64,000 nucleotides of DNA from Streptomyces sp. NRRL WC-3742 (GTDB lineage Bacteria > Actinomycetota > Actinomycetes > Streptomycetales > Streptomycetaceae): the NCBI RefSeq assembly GCF_000720635.1, contig NZ_JOCF01000041.1:6440-70439 (forward strand), read 5' to 3'. Each line of letters opens with the position of its first letter. Positions within the stretch are counted from its first letter, which is position 1. Under the pieces are notes generated by a model, which saw only the letters and a program-made list of their open reading frames with translations, made no database searches and was not told where the DNA came from. Positions 46,675 to 55,335 of this stretch are shown here, piece after piece. A program made the position numbers and the translations under genes.

Positions 46675-46829
46675 GGCACCTTCGAGGGATTTCGACCTGA
46701 CCGCGCCGTTGCGGCCGGGCGAGGAGAGGGACGTGGGACAGATGAGGGTCTCTCCCCTTCATTATGGACGCCCCGGACAACCCGCACTGCCGAATCCACC
46801 TCGAAGGCGACTTCCGCCGCCCCACCCCC

Positions 46830-48908
46830 TCACCCCCGCAGATCCACCAACAACGGCGGCACCTGCTCCCCCGACACCGCCGTCAACGACACCACCGCAT
46901 GCCCCGCCGGCAACGCGTGCGCCAGATCCGACGGCGACCACCGCAACCGCTCCACATCCCGCGTCGTCACCGACTCCGTCTGCGCCGTCGTCCCCGACAA
47001 CGCCTTCCGCCCCAACCGCCCGGCCCGGCGCATCACGCCACCGGAGGTGTCGGGGGTGTGGGTCACCGCCGTCTCCTGCACCAGGTGCGTGCCCCAAGCC
47101 TCCGAGAACAGCCGGCCGTCCCAGGGCGCGATCCCCGGGAACGCCATCCGGCAGCCGACCGCCCCGAACAGCGGCGCCCGCAGCGCCTCCGGCAGGTCCA
47201 CCAGGGTGCGCAGCAGCAGCACCGCGCCCGCGTTCGCGCCGCGCAGCCGCTGCAGACCCCGCACGGCGAGCGCGTCCAGCGCCGCCGAGGCGTCGTCCAC
47301 CACCAGCCCGGCGAACAGCGAACGGTCCTCGCGGGCCCCGGCCGCCTGCACGAACTGACCCACCACCAGGCGGGACAGCATCCGGGCGGCCTCCGGGTGG
47401 CTGCGCTCCGGCAGCTTCACCCGCACCCTCAGCGGATGGTCCAGCACCCGCATCGCGAACGGGGGCCGGCCCGCGCCGTCCGTGGCGAAGGCCCCCTCGA
47501 AGGCGGGCCGGTCCAACAGGGCCAGCCGGTCCGCGAGCAGTGCCCCCGGATCGTCCGCGCGGCCGCGCTGGCGCTCCTGGTGGTCCAGGTCCCGCTCGTA
47601 CACGGCCAGCCGGCCGACCGTCCCGAGCGCCTTCACCAGGGCCGCCAGCGCGTCCTGGTCCCCGGCCAGCAGCGCACGCAGCTCGCGCACCCCCGGGTAG
47701 CGGCCGTACGCGGCGTGGAACGGGCCCACCACCTGCTGCAGCGCGGTGCGGGAGTTCTCGGCGCGGGCCGTCAGCTCGTCCGGCAGCAGCGCCTCGGCCA
47801 GCCGGGCGGCGCCCTCGTCCGGGTCCTGCGCCGCGCCGTACAGGTCCAGCCCGTACACCGAGGCGGGATCACCCGGGGCGATCACCACGTCGTACCAGCC
47901 GTCCGGGCCCAGATCGGCGTCCGCCGCCCCGACCACGACCGCGCAGGCGGTACCGGACAGCGCCTGCAGGCACAGCGCCTCGGCCACCGGCCGGGCCAAC
48001 CGGGCCGTCTTCCCGGTGCCCGCGGGGCCCACCGCCAGCAGGGAGGTGCCCAGCACCGACTGGTCCAGCGCGAAGCCGGCCGCCCGGTGGCTCACCGGGT
48101 TCTTGGGCACGTCCTGGGCGGTGCCGATCCGCACCTGGGCCGTCAGCAGGTCGTGGTGCTCGGCGCGGCCGGGCAGCTCGCGCACCTCCGACGGGTGCGC
48201 GAAGGCCGCCGCACCCCGCGCGGCCACCTGCTCGACGAAAGCGGGCACGAACACCCGGTCGGCCTGCGCCGACTCCCAGGCCCGCTGGATCCGCACGTAG
48301 TCGACGTCCCCCACCGGCTCCACGTCCAGCCGCGCCGCCGCGTCCGCCGCCCCGCCCCGGCGCAGCCCGTCCCACGGGTCCAGACGCCCGGCCTCCACCC
48401 CCGGCCCCTCCTGCTGCTCGGCGGGCTGCTCCTGCGTCACCGTCCGCGACAGCAGCGGCGCCACGTAACGGCGCCACACCTCGGGCCAGCGGCCCATGCG
48501 GCCGAAGACCTTGATGACGATGCCGACGACCACGATGTTGACGACGAGGAGCGTGAACATGGCCTCGGCCTCCGACGGCGAGGCCAGTGGCCCGATGCCC
48601 GCCTGTCCGCCGAACCAGACCAGGATGTACGTCAGGACCTGAGTCCCGTACAAGTAGGCGAACCACCCCACCAGAGCGTTCAGCCCCGCCCGGAGCAGCA
48701 GCGGCCACGCCGCGACCTGGGCGGCCTCCGCCTTGTCCGGGTCGATCCGGCGGTAGCCGAGCCGGAAGACGCCCGGTTCGACGGTGGGGCGGGGGGCGCA
48801 GGCCCAGGTGGGGAGGTCGAAGGTGGGGGTCCCGGGGCGTTGGTGGGGTAGGGCGGGTGGGGGGCTGGTGGTGGTGTGTCGGTGGTGGTGTGCCCCGTCC
48901 TGTGCCAT
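46830..48908 (-). CDS. VirD4/TraG-like membrane ATP-binding protein
   Basis: A 692-residue protein. A His/Pro-rich N-terminus is followed by two membrane segments (about 70-100 and 115-135). A soluble P-loop domain has Walker A GPAGTGKT (294-301) and a Walker B-like LVVDDAS near residue 530. The arrangement resembles type IV coupling proteins and FtsK-like pumps, but no relaxase, mating-pair or replication gene is nearby. It is present as a single chromosomal gene in this position, between pucR and gabT. Substrate and function are unknown. The ATG start has GGAGCGGGG upstream. Confidence 0.8.
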   Translation of the reverse strand: MAQDGAHHHRHTTTSPPPALPHQRPGTPTFDLPTWACAPRPTVEPGVFRLGYRRIDPDKAEAAQVAAWPLLLRAGLNALVGWFAYLYGTQVLTYILVWFGGQAGIGPLASPSEAEAMFTLLVVNIVVVGIVIKVFGRMGRWPEVWRRYVAPLLSRTVTQEQPAEQQEGPGVEAGRLDPWDGLRRGGAADAAARLDVEPVGDVDYVRIQRAWESAQADRVFVPAFVEQVAARGAAAFAHPSEVRELPGRAEHHDLLTAQVRIGTAQDVPKNPVSHRAAGFALDQSVLGTSLLAVGPAGTGKTARLARPVAEALCLQALSGTACAVVVGAADADLGPDGWYDVVIAPGDPASVYGLDLYGAAQDPDEGAARLAEALLPDELTARAENSRTALQQVVGPFHAAYGRYPGVRELRALLAGDQDALAALVKALGTVGRLAVYERDLDHQERQRGRADDPGALLADRLALLDRPAFEGAFATDGAGRPPFAMRVLDHPLRVRVKLPERSHPEAARMLSRLVVGQFVQAAGAREDRSLFAGLVVDDASAALDALAVRGLQRLRGANAGAVLLLRTLVDLPEALRAPLFGAVGCRMAFPGIAPWDGRLFSEAWGTHLVQETAVTHTPDTSGGVMRRAGRLGRKALSGTTAQTESVTTRDVERLRWSPSDLAHALPAGHAVVSLTAVSGEQVPPLLVDLRG

Positions 48909-49148
48909 GTACGGCCCCGCTCCCTCGCACGCCCGGCCCGACCGTCGTCGGTGCCGCCATACCCATGTCGCCGCGGCGGCGACACGCCCGCGCTCAGGGT
49001 AGTGGAGCGGGGTCTCGGGGTAGTCGCACCGGCAGGGATGGCCGTGCCGGACAAGTCGGACGGCGCAGTGCTACCGAGTGGCGCATGCCCGGGTGTCGGG
49101 GGCGGCCGTAGCCTGCGAAGCACCGAGCCGAGAAGTCTGGAGAACACC

Positions 49149-50489
49149 ATGAGCGCCGCAACGCCGCTCCCGCAGGAGCGCCGTCTGGTCACCGCGATCC
49201 CCGGTCCGAAGTCGCAGGAGCTGCAGGCCCGCAAGCTGGGTGCGGTGGCGGCCGGCGTGGGCACGACCCTGCCGGTGTACGTGTCCCGTGCCGGCGGCGG
49301 TGTGCTGGAGGACGTGGACGGCAACTCACTGATCGACTTCGGTTCCGGCATCGCCGTGACCAATGTCGGCAACAGTGCCGAGGCCGTGGTGGCCAGGGCG
49401 TCCGAGCAGCTGGCCGCCTTCACGCACACCTGTTTCATGGTGACCCCGTACGAGGGTTACGTGGCCGTCGCCGAGCAGCTGAACGAGCTGACCCCGGGCG
49501 ACCACGAGAAGCGCACCGCGCTGTTCAACTCGGGCGCCGAGGCGGTCGAGAACGCGGTGAAGATCGCCCGCGCCTACACCAAGCGCACCGCCGTCGTGGT
49601 GTTCGACCACGGCTACCACGGCCGCACCAACCTGACCATGGGCCTGACGGCGAAGAACATGCCGTACAAGCAGGGCTTCGGCCCGTTCGCCCCGGAGATC
49701 TACCGGGTGCCGGTGGCCTACCCCTACCGCTGGCTGACGGGCGCCGAGAACTGCGCCGCCGAGGCCGCCGCGCAGGCGATCGAGGTCGTCACCAAGCAGA
49801 TCGGCGCCGAGAACGTCGCGGCGATCATCATCGAGCCGATCCAGGGCGAGGGCGGCTTCATCGAGCCGGCCAAGGGCTTCATGCCGGCGATCGTGGAGTT
49901 CGCGAAGGCGAACGGCATCGTGTTCGTCGCCGACGAGATCCAGACCGGTTTCTGCCGCACCGGCCAGTGGTTCGCCTGTGAGGACGAGGGCATCGTCCCG
50001 GACCTGATCACCACCGCGAAGGGCATCGCCGGCGGTCTGCCGCTGGCCGCGGTGACCGGTCGCGCCGAGATCATGGACGCCGCGCACGCCGGCGGCCTGG
50101 GCGGCACCTACGGCGGCAACCCGGTGGCCTGTGCCGCCGCGCTGGGCGCCATCGAGACCATGAAGGAGCAGGACCTCAACGGCAAGGCGCAGCGGATCGG
50201 CGAGATCATGCTGGGCCGCCTGCGGGCGATGCAGGAGAAGTACGACGTCATCGGTGAGGTCCGCGGCCGCGGCGCGATGATCGCGATCGAGCTGGTGAAG
50301 CCGGGCGGCAAGGAGGCGAACGCGGAGGTCACCTCGGCGATCGCCAAGGCGTGCCACGCCGAGGGCCTGGTGGTGCTGACCGCCGGCACCTACGGCAACG
50401 TGCTGCGCTTCCTGCCGCCGCTGGTGATCCCGGAGCACCTGCTCAACGAGGGTCTGGACATCCTGGAGGGCGCGTTCGCCGCCGTCTGA
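49149..50489 (+). CDS. gabT: 4-aminobutyrate--2-oxoglutarate transaminase
   Basis: A 446-residue class III aminotransferase. It uses PLP to move the amino group of GABA to 2-oxoglutarate, giving succinate semialdehyde. Family motifs are NSGAEAVENAVKIARAYT, HGYHGRTN, EPIQGEGGFI, FVADEIQTGFCRTG and the PLP-lysine segment TTAKGIAGGLP. The start is ATG at 49149 with GGAG six bases upstream; the open frame upstream has no support. It is divergent from the VirD4-like gene. The aldehyde dehydrogenase at 43519 could take the next step to succinate. A strong terminator follows. Confidence 0.94.
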   Translation: MSAATPLPQERRLVTAIPGPKSQELQARKLGAVAAGVGTTLPVYVSRAGGGVLEDVDGNSLIDFGSGIAVTNVGNSAEAVVARASEQLAAFTHTCFMVTPYEGYVAVAEQLNELTPGDHEKRTALFNSGAEAVENAVKIARAYTKRTAVVVFDHGYHGRTNLTMGLTAKNMPYKQGFGPFAPEIYRVPVAYPYRWLTGAENCAAEAAAQAIEVVTKQIGAENVAAIIIEPIQGEGGFIEPAKGFMPAIVEFAKANGIVFVADEIQTGFCRTGQWFACEDEGIVPDLITTAKGIAGGLPLAAVTGRAEIMDAAHAGGLGGTYGGNPVACAAALGAIETMKEQDLNGKAQRIGEIMLGRLRAMQEKYDVIGEVRGRGAMIAIELVKPGGKEANAEVTSAIAKACHAEGLVVLTAGTYGNVLRFLPPLVIPEHLLNEGLDILEGAFAAV

Positions 50490-50544
50490 GCGGTGGCGTC
50501 CGTCAGGTCGTGATCCCCTTCCGGAGGGTTGTCCGGACAGCGCT

Positions 50545-50582
50545 GAACGGCCCGTGGGGACTCCGGTCCCCGCGGGCCGTTC
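50545..50582 (+). terminator. Terminator downstream of gabT
   Basis: A stem of about 16 pairs (arms GAACGGCCCGTGGGGA at 50545-50560 and TCCCCGCGGGCCGTTC at 50567-50582, with one T-G wobble) lies 55 bases after the gabT stop. Confidence 0.8.
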
Positions 50583-50667
50583 GGTCGTCCGGGGCCGGGT
50601 GAAGATGATGTGGGGAATCGCTGAAGGCGCTCGGCGCGGAAGGACGGTTGACGTAGTGTCATCAGAG

Positions 50668-51480
50668 ATGGACAGCGAGCCCATGCCATCGACGGACCGA
50701 TCGACCGACCGTCCGACCCACACCCCCCGGGGCGCGCGGAACGGCGATCATCAGAGCCGCCCCGGAGCCATCCCCCCGGCTCCGGGGCGGCTGTCCGTTG
50801 TCCTGGGGCGGGCGGCGCGGTCGGTGGTGGTGCCGCTGGTGGCGGCCGTGGTGCTGCTGGCGGTGTCCTGGCAGGTGGCGGTGGACGGGCCTCTGCTGGG
50901 GGTGGACCGCACTGTCCGCCGGGCAGTGCTGGGCGCCCGTCCGAACTCCCTGCTCGATCCCCTCGGCCACGCCCTCTCGGATCTGGGCAGCAGTCTTCCC
51001 GCGATCCCGGTGCTGCTGGCGGCCGGTGTGCTGGCCGCCCGGTGGTGGCGACGGGCGGGGGCGGTGCGCTGGTGGCTGCCGTTGCCGGTGGCGGCGCTGA
51101 CGGCGGGGCTGATCCCGCTGCTGGTGGTCCCGGCGAAGACGGCGTTCGCCCGGCCGGGCCCGCTCGGCGATCCCCTGCTGCCGGACCAGTTCGGCTGGTA
51201 CCCGTCCGGGCACACGGCGACGGCCTCGCTGTCGTACGGCGTGGCGGCGCTGCTGCTGGCCCGGGCGGCGCGACCCGGGCCGGGCAGGTGGCTGACGGCG
51301 GGCGCCGCGCTGCTGGCGGTGGGCGTGGGCGCGGGGCTGGTGTGGAGCGACTTCCACTGGCTGCTGGACGTGGTGGCGAGCTGGTGCCTGGCGGCCCTGG
51401 TGCTGTGGGCGCTCGACCGGTGGCTGGCCCGGCCGGGCGCCGGGGGGCGTCAGGCTTCGGGGTCCTCGTTGTTGCGGTGA
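50668..51480 (+). CDS. PAP2 superfamily phosphatase
   Basis: A 270-residue membrane protein with five or six hydrophobic segments after a hydrophilic first 55 residues. The PAP2 signature is present: KTAFARPGP (KxxxxxxRP-like), WYPSGHTAT (PSGH) and WSDFHWLLDV (xxxxHxxxD). Such enzymes dephosphorylate lipid phosphates such as undecaprenyl diphosphate or phosphatidic acid at the membrane. The start ATG at 50668 follows a TAGTGT hexamer by only about ten bases, so the mRNA could be leaderless. Its 3' end overlaps the convergent DUF2218 gene by 31 bases. Confidence 0.87.
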   Translation: MDSEPMPSTDRSTDRPTHTPRGARNGDHQSRPGAIPPAPGRLSVVLGRAARSVVVPLVAAVVLLAVSWQVAVDGPLLGVDRTVRRAVLGARPNSLLDPLGHALSDLGSSLPAIPVLLAAGVLAARWWRRAGAVRWWLPLPVAALTAGLIPLLVVPAKTAFARPGPLGDPLLPDQFGWYPSGHTATASLSYGVAALLLARAARPGPGRWLTAGAALLAVGVGAGLVWSDFHWLLDVVASWCLAALVLWALDRWLARPGAGGRQASGSSLLR

Positions 51481-51785
51481 ACGAGGCCGGGCTCGCCGTT
51501 GTCGCGATGCCAGGCGACGACGAGTTCGTCGCGGGCGCCGAAGCGGACGAGGTGGCGGCCGACGACGTCCTCGAGGCCGGGCAGGTTCTCGCGCTCGCCC
51601 TCGACGGTGAGCAGCAGGGCGCCAGCCTGGGCCTCCAGGGTGGCGGTGCCGGCGCCGAAGACGAGGGTGCCGCGGCCGGTCTCCTCGGAGAAGACGGCTT
51701 CGATCTTGCGGCCCATGTGGGCGGCGAGCTGCTTGGCGTAGCGGGCGGGGCGGTCGGTGGCGACGCGCGCCTCGGAGCGGGGCAT
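51450..51785 (-). CDS. DUF2218 family protein
   Basis: A 111-residue soluble protein matching the DUF2218 family: SEARVATDRPARYAKQLAAHM, then FGAGTATLEAQAGALLLTVEG and a C-terminal LVVAWHRD. Members are often found beside iron-uptake genes and several are iron regulated, but their function is unknown. The ATG start at 51785 has GGAGGG well placed upstream. It is divergent from a MarR regulator; the shared spacer holds a perfect palindrome and a weak iron-box-like stretch. The last 31 bases overlap the PAP2 gene. Confidence 0.85.
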   Translation of the reverse strand: MPRSEARVATDRPARYAKQLAAHMGRKIEAVFSEETGRGTLVFGAGTATLEAQAGALLLTVEGERENLPGLEDVVGRHLVRFGARDELVVAWHRDNGEPGLVHRNNEDPEA

Positions 51786-51851
51786 GAGCCCTCCAGGTTC
51801 GGGGAGGGAACTTAGGGTCCCCTCACTAGGGCCCCACGCTAGCGCAGATAC

Positions 51852-51864
51852 TGAGCCTGGCTCA
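51852..51864. promoter_or_regulatory. Candidate MarR operator
   Basis: TGAGCC-T-GGCTCA is a perfect inverted repeat midway between the divergent DUF2218 and marR-type genes. Its position fits an operator for the adjacent MarR protein controlling both genes. Confidence 0.5.
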
Positions 51865-51965
51865 ACATCTTTCCGGCCGGCCCGGTGTCCCGCCCGACCG
51901 GCGGCCTCCGTGCCCCCGGACCGGCGCCGATACGCTTGGGCGAACGCCTGCCGAGGAGACCGCCC

Positions 51966-52505
51966 ATGACCACCACGCCGACCGACGGCCACGCCGGTGA
52001 CCAGGCGGCCGAGAAGGCAGCCGGCCAGCGCGCCGACCAGGCAGCCGACCAGGCCGACGCCGCCGAGCTGGCGGACGCGATGACCCGGGCGATCAAGCGC
52101 ATCCGCCGCCGCACCGGCGCACGGCTGGAGCCGTACGGCATCACCCCCGGCCAGGGGCGGGCCCTGCGCACCCTGGCGCACGCCCCCGGCTGCGAGCTGC
52201 CGGACGCGATGCGGCTGAGCGACCTCGCCGACAAGCTGCACATCGCCCCGCGCTCGGCCACCACGGTGGTGGACGCCCTGGAGGAGGCGGGCCTGGTCGA
52301 GCGCAGCCCCGACCCGGCCGACCGGCGCGCCGTGCGCATCCTGCTCACCAAGGCCGGGCGGGCGGCGGTGGAGCGGATCGGGCAGGTCAGGGACGAGGTC
52401 GCGCAGGAGTACTTCGGCGAGGTCAGCCCCGGCGACCAGGCCGTGGTGCTGAGGGCGCTGCGCGCGGCCGAGGCCCGCTTCCTGGCGGAGGGCCCCCCGC
52501 GCTGA
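51966..52505 (+). CDS. MarR family transcriptional regulator
   Basis: A 179-residue winged-helix regulator. The first about 35 residues are Ala/Gln/Asp-rich and probably disordered. The DNA-binding part has LSDLADKLHIAPRSATTVVDALEEAGLVERSPDPADRRAVRILLT, the typical MarR recognition helix plus DR-R wing. Ligand unknown. The start is ATG at 51966 with GGAG seven bases upstream. It is divergent from DUF2218 and convergent with the ZIP transporter, whose stop is six bases away. Confidence 0.92.
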   Translation: MTTTPTDGHAGDQAAEKAAGQRADQAADQADAAELADAMTRAIKRIRRRTGARLEPYGITPGQGRALRTLAHAPGCELPDAMRLSDLADKLHIAPRSATTVVDALEEAGLVERSPDPADRRAVRILLTKAGRAAVERIGQVRDEVAQEYFGEVSPGDQAVVLRALRAAEARFLAEGPPR

Positions 52506-52511
52506 CGCCTC

Positions 52512-53276
52512 TCAGGTGGCCAGGCCGATGACCAGCCACATGAAGCCGACCCCCGCGAGGGTGCACAGCAGGGTGCTGCGGGAGGGGTGCGGGCTGTGGG
52601 CCTCGGGGAGGATGTCGGAGGTCGCCAGGTAGAGCAGGAACCCGGAGAAGAAGCCCAGGTAGAGGCCGAGCAGGTGCTCCGGGATGGTGAAGGCCAGGGT
52701 GATGGCGGCGCCGGAGACCGGGGCGAGGGCGTCGGCGGCGAGCAGGGTGATCGCGCGGCGGCGGTTGTTCCCGTAGAGCCGGGTGATCGTGTACGTGTTG
52801 AAGCCGTCCGCGAAGTCGTGGGCGACCACCGCGATGGCGACGACGGTGCCGACCGTGGTGCCGGCCTGGAAGGCGGCGCCGATCGCGAAGCCGTCCATCA
52901 GGCTGTGGCCGACCAGGGCGAGGGCGGCGGTCAGGCCGACGCCCTGGTGCCGCTCGTGGTGGCCGTGCCCGTGGTGGTGGCCGTGGGTGTGGGCGGCGTA
53001 CTCGCTCTCGTGGCCGCGGTGGATGGCCACGGCGCGCTCGACCACGTGGATGGTGAGGAAGCCGGCCGCGAACAGCAGCAGCGCCTGCGGCACCCCGTGC
53101 ACCTCCCCGGGGGCCTGGCGCAGGGCTTCGGGCAGCAGGTCGAAGGCGACGACGCCGAGCATCAGGCCGGCGGCGAATCCGAGGACGAGGTGACGGCGGT
53201 CGCCGGTGCGCTGGGCGACGAGGCCGCCGATCAGCGTCATCAGGAACGCCGCGGCGGCGACGGCTACGGCGGTCAT
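52512..53276 (-). CDS. ZIP family metal cation transporter
   Basis: A 254-residue transporter with about eight membrane helices and a His-rich loop (HTHGHHHGHGHHERH) between helices 3 and 4. The metal-path motifs are HSLMDGFAIG (helix 4) and VVAHDFADGF (helix 5). ZIP proteins bring zinc or other divalent metals into the cytoplasm. The ATG start has GGAGG seven bases upstream. No Zur or DtxR box was recognised in the 232-base region upstream. Confidence 0.92.
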   Translation of the reverse strand: MTAVAVAAAAFLMTLIGGLVAQRTGDRRHLVLGFAAGLMLGVVAFDLLPEALRQAPGEVHGVPQALLLFAAGFLTIHVVERAVAIHRGHESEYAAHTHGHHHGHGHHERHQGVGLTAALALVGHSLMDGFAIGAAFQAGTTVGTVVAIAVVAHDFADGFNTYTITRLYGNNRRRAITLLAADALAPVSGAAITLAFTIPEHLLGLYLGFFSGFLLYLATSDILPEAHSPHPSRSTLLCTLAGVGFMWLVIGLAT

Positions 53277-53508
53277 CGGGCCGCCTCCGTCGCCGGCCCG
53301 GCACCTCTGCGTGATATGCCCATCCCTCTCCCCCCGGGGTCCGCCCGTGGCCGGGCCGACCGCCGACCGTACCGGACGACCGTTCGAGCGAGATCGTCAG
53401 GGTGCCGTCCTCCGGACGGACCCGAGGCCCAGCCTCCGGCCGGGTGGGGGTGCGGCGCCCGCCGGGCGGGCCGTCAGGGTGAGCGGCGTCGGGGTGAGCG
53501 GGGAGGGG

Positions 53509-55158
53509 TCACTGCCCGGCGGTGAGGGGCAGGCCGAGGTGGGTGCGGGCGAGTTCGCGCAGGCCGTCGCCGTCGATGAGGTGGAGGTGCCGGTGGCTCT
53601 CCTCGGCGGTGAGGTCCAGGGCGTCCTCGGCGAACCGCCCGGTGGTGAGCCGCAGGCCGCGTTCGGCGGACTCCTCCTGGACGGCCTCGCCCAGGGTGGC
53701 GATCTGCTCGGCCGTGACGGGCTCGGCGCCCCGGGAGGCCCAGACCACCCAGCGCCCGGGCAGCGCGCTGGCGGGCGCGCCCTCGGCGGTGGCGACCAGA
53801 CCGGCCGGGCCGCGCAGGCGCACGCTCCACTCGGCGAGCCCGCCCCTGGTCAGCAGGTCGCGGACCAGCTGGGCGAACTCGTTGGCGGACAGGTCCGCGG
53901 CGGCGGGCACGGTCGCCCCCGCGAGGGCGGCGGGCTGCACGGCGATGCGGGCGTACGGGTCCGGGGTGACGGCGGCGCCGAGCTGGCGCAGCCGCACGAG
54001 GGCCTCGTCCTGCTCCGCGTCGGCGTAGACGCCCTCGTCGTCGCGCTCCTCGTACGGCGCGGCGGGCGGCAGCAGCCGGGTGCGGGCCAGGGCGTCGCGG
54101 TCGGCGTCCACGCTGACCAGGCAGAGCGGACCGTCCGCTCCGGGCTCGCGCAGCCAGCCGTTGAGGACGACGCCGGCGAGTATCTCGTCGGTGTCGACGG
54201 CGTCGGCGGCCTGGAGGGCGCGCAGGGCGAGGCGGGCGACCAGCCGCAGGTAGTCGGTGGCGCGGTCCGCCGGCGGCCTCGGCACCGGGACGATCTCTCC
54301 CCCGGGGTCGAGCCGGTAGCCGGAGAGCGAGGGCACGAGGTCCAGCGGGGGCAGGTCGAGGTCCAGGACGGCGGTGCGGGTCAGCGGGCGGAAGACGGCC
54401 CGGCAGGGCGCGGGGAGGTCCTGGGTGGCGGTCTCGGCGGAGGCCAGCGCGCGCTCCATCAGCGATTCCACGGCGGCCGGTTCGGCCTGGCGGTAGGCCC
54501 GGCGGCACTCCTCCAGGCTCTCGTTGTACTCGTGGACGGCGCGGGCGCGGGCCTCCTCGGCGGCCTGGTGGGCGCGCCGCGCGTCGTCGACGGCCGGGCT
54601 CCCGGCCTCGGCCCGCCGGGTGCGCCACTCGCGCAGGGTGCGCTGGTGGGTGAGCCGGGCTTGGGCGAGCTCCCGCTGGTAGCCGGAGTCGAGGAGGCGG
54701 CGGGTAGGAGTGGCGTCCGGGTCGGCGGGCGGCTCGGCGGGGGCGAAGTCCTCCCAGCGGGGCTCGGCCTCGGCCTCGGCGACGGGCCCGTCCGCCGGGT
54801 AGGGGCGGGGCTCGTAGTGGCGCAGCTGGCTCTCGAAGTCCATGGCCGAGACGGGCAGGGCGGCGCGGCGCAGCAGGTCGGCCAGCCGGTCGTGCTCGGC
54901 CTGGACGGTGACGGTGCGGTGGTGGGTCAGCGCGGCGGCGCGGGCGTGGGCGGCGACGGCCTCGTCCTGGCCCTCGCCGGGGGTCGCGGGATTCGGGGCG
55001 GCGGGGGCCGACGCGGAGGCCGACACGGAGGCCGGGTCGGGGCCGGTGTCCGGGCCCGGGTCGGCGCCGAGGTCGCGGAACACCGAGGCGAGGAAGCCGG
55101 GTTGGGGGAATTCGACGGTGGCGGTGCCGTCGGGCTGGCCGTCTGCTGAGTACTGCAT
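53509..55158 (-). CDS. Degenerate Mrr-like restriction endonuclease-fold protein
   Basis: A 549-residue protein. Residues about 1-60 are disordered. The middle (about 60-230) is helical, charged and probably coiled-coil. The C-terminal about 130 residues resemble the Mrr_cat fold: SANEFAQLVRDLLTRGGL, then GLVATAEG, RWVVWASR, and a final HLHLIDGDGLRELARTHL. The usual catalytic Asp and the Q-x-K motif are not visible (WAS occupies the QxK place), so nuclease activity is doubtful. The start is ATG at 55158; another ATG at 55176 is possible. It neighbours an unrecognised 601-residue gene on the same strand. Confidence 0.65.
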   Translation of the reverse strand: MQYSADGQPDGTATVEFPQPGFLASVFRDLGADPGPDTGPDPASVSASASAPAAPNPATPGEGQDEAVAAHARAAALTHHRTVTVQAEHDRLADLLRRAALPVSAMDFESQLRHYEPRPYPADGPVAEAEAEPRWEDFAPAEPPADPDATPTRRLLDSGYQRELAQARLTHQRTLREWRTRRAEAGSPAVDDARRAHQAAEEARARAVHEYNESLEECRRAYRQAEPAAVESLMERALASAETATQDLPAPCRAVFRPLTRTAVLDLDLPPLDLVPSLSGYRLDPGGEIVPVPRPPADRATDYLRLVARLALRALQAADAVDTDEILAGVVLNGWLREPGADGPLCLVSVDADRDALARTRLLPPAAPYEERDDEGVYADAEQDEALVRLRQLGAAVTPDPYARIAVQPAALAGATVPAAADLSANEFAQLVRDLLTRGGLAEWSVRLRGPAGLVATAEGAPASALPGRWVVWASRGAEPVTAEQIATLGEAVQEESAERGLRLTTGRFAEDALDLTAEESHRHLHLIDGDGLRELARTHLGLPLTAGQ

Positions 55159-55335
55159 CGGTCGTCGTTCCCCCATGCTCGTCCGGCACCTGCCCGGGGC
55201 CACCGATGGCCGTGCGGCCCCGCCCCTGCCGGACATTGTCCACCGAACGCGGTCCGGTGGTCAGCCAAGCCTCCCGGTTCGTCGCGGTCGTCATGGGTTT
55301 CGGCCGGTTGCCGGGCGGCAACCGGCCGACCGGTC

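Noticed and set aside
46830..48908. Integrative conjugative element signature
   Set aside because: Besides the VirD4-like gene there is no integrase, relaxase, replication gene or attachment site nearby, and flanking genes are ordinary metabolic genes.
51811..51829. Iron box (DmdR1/IdeR site) before the DUF2218 gene
   Set aside because: Only the left half matches the 19-base consensus and the right half is shifted by a base, so it is not listed as a feature; mentioned only as a weak possibility.
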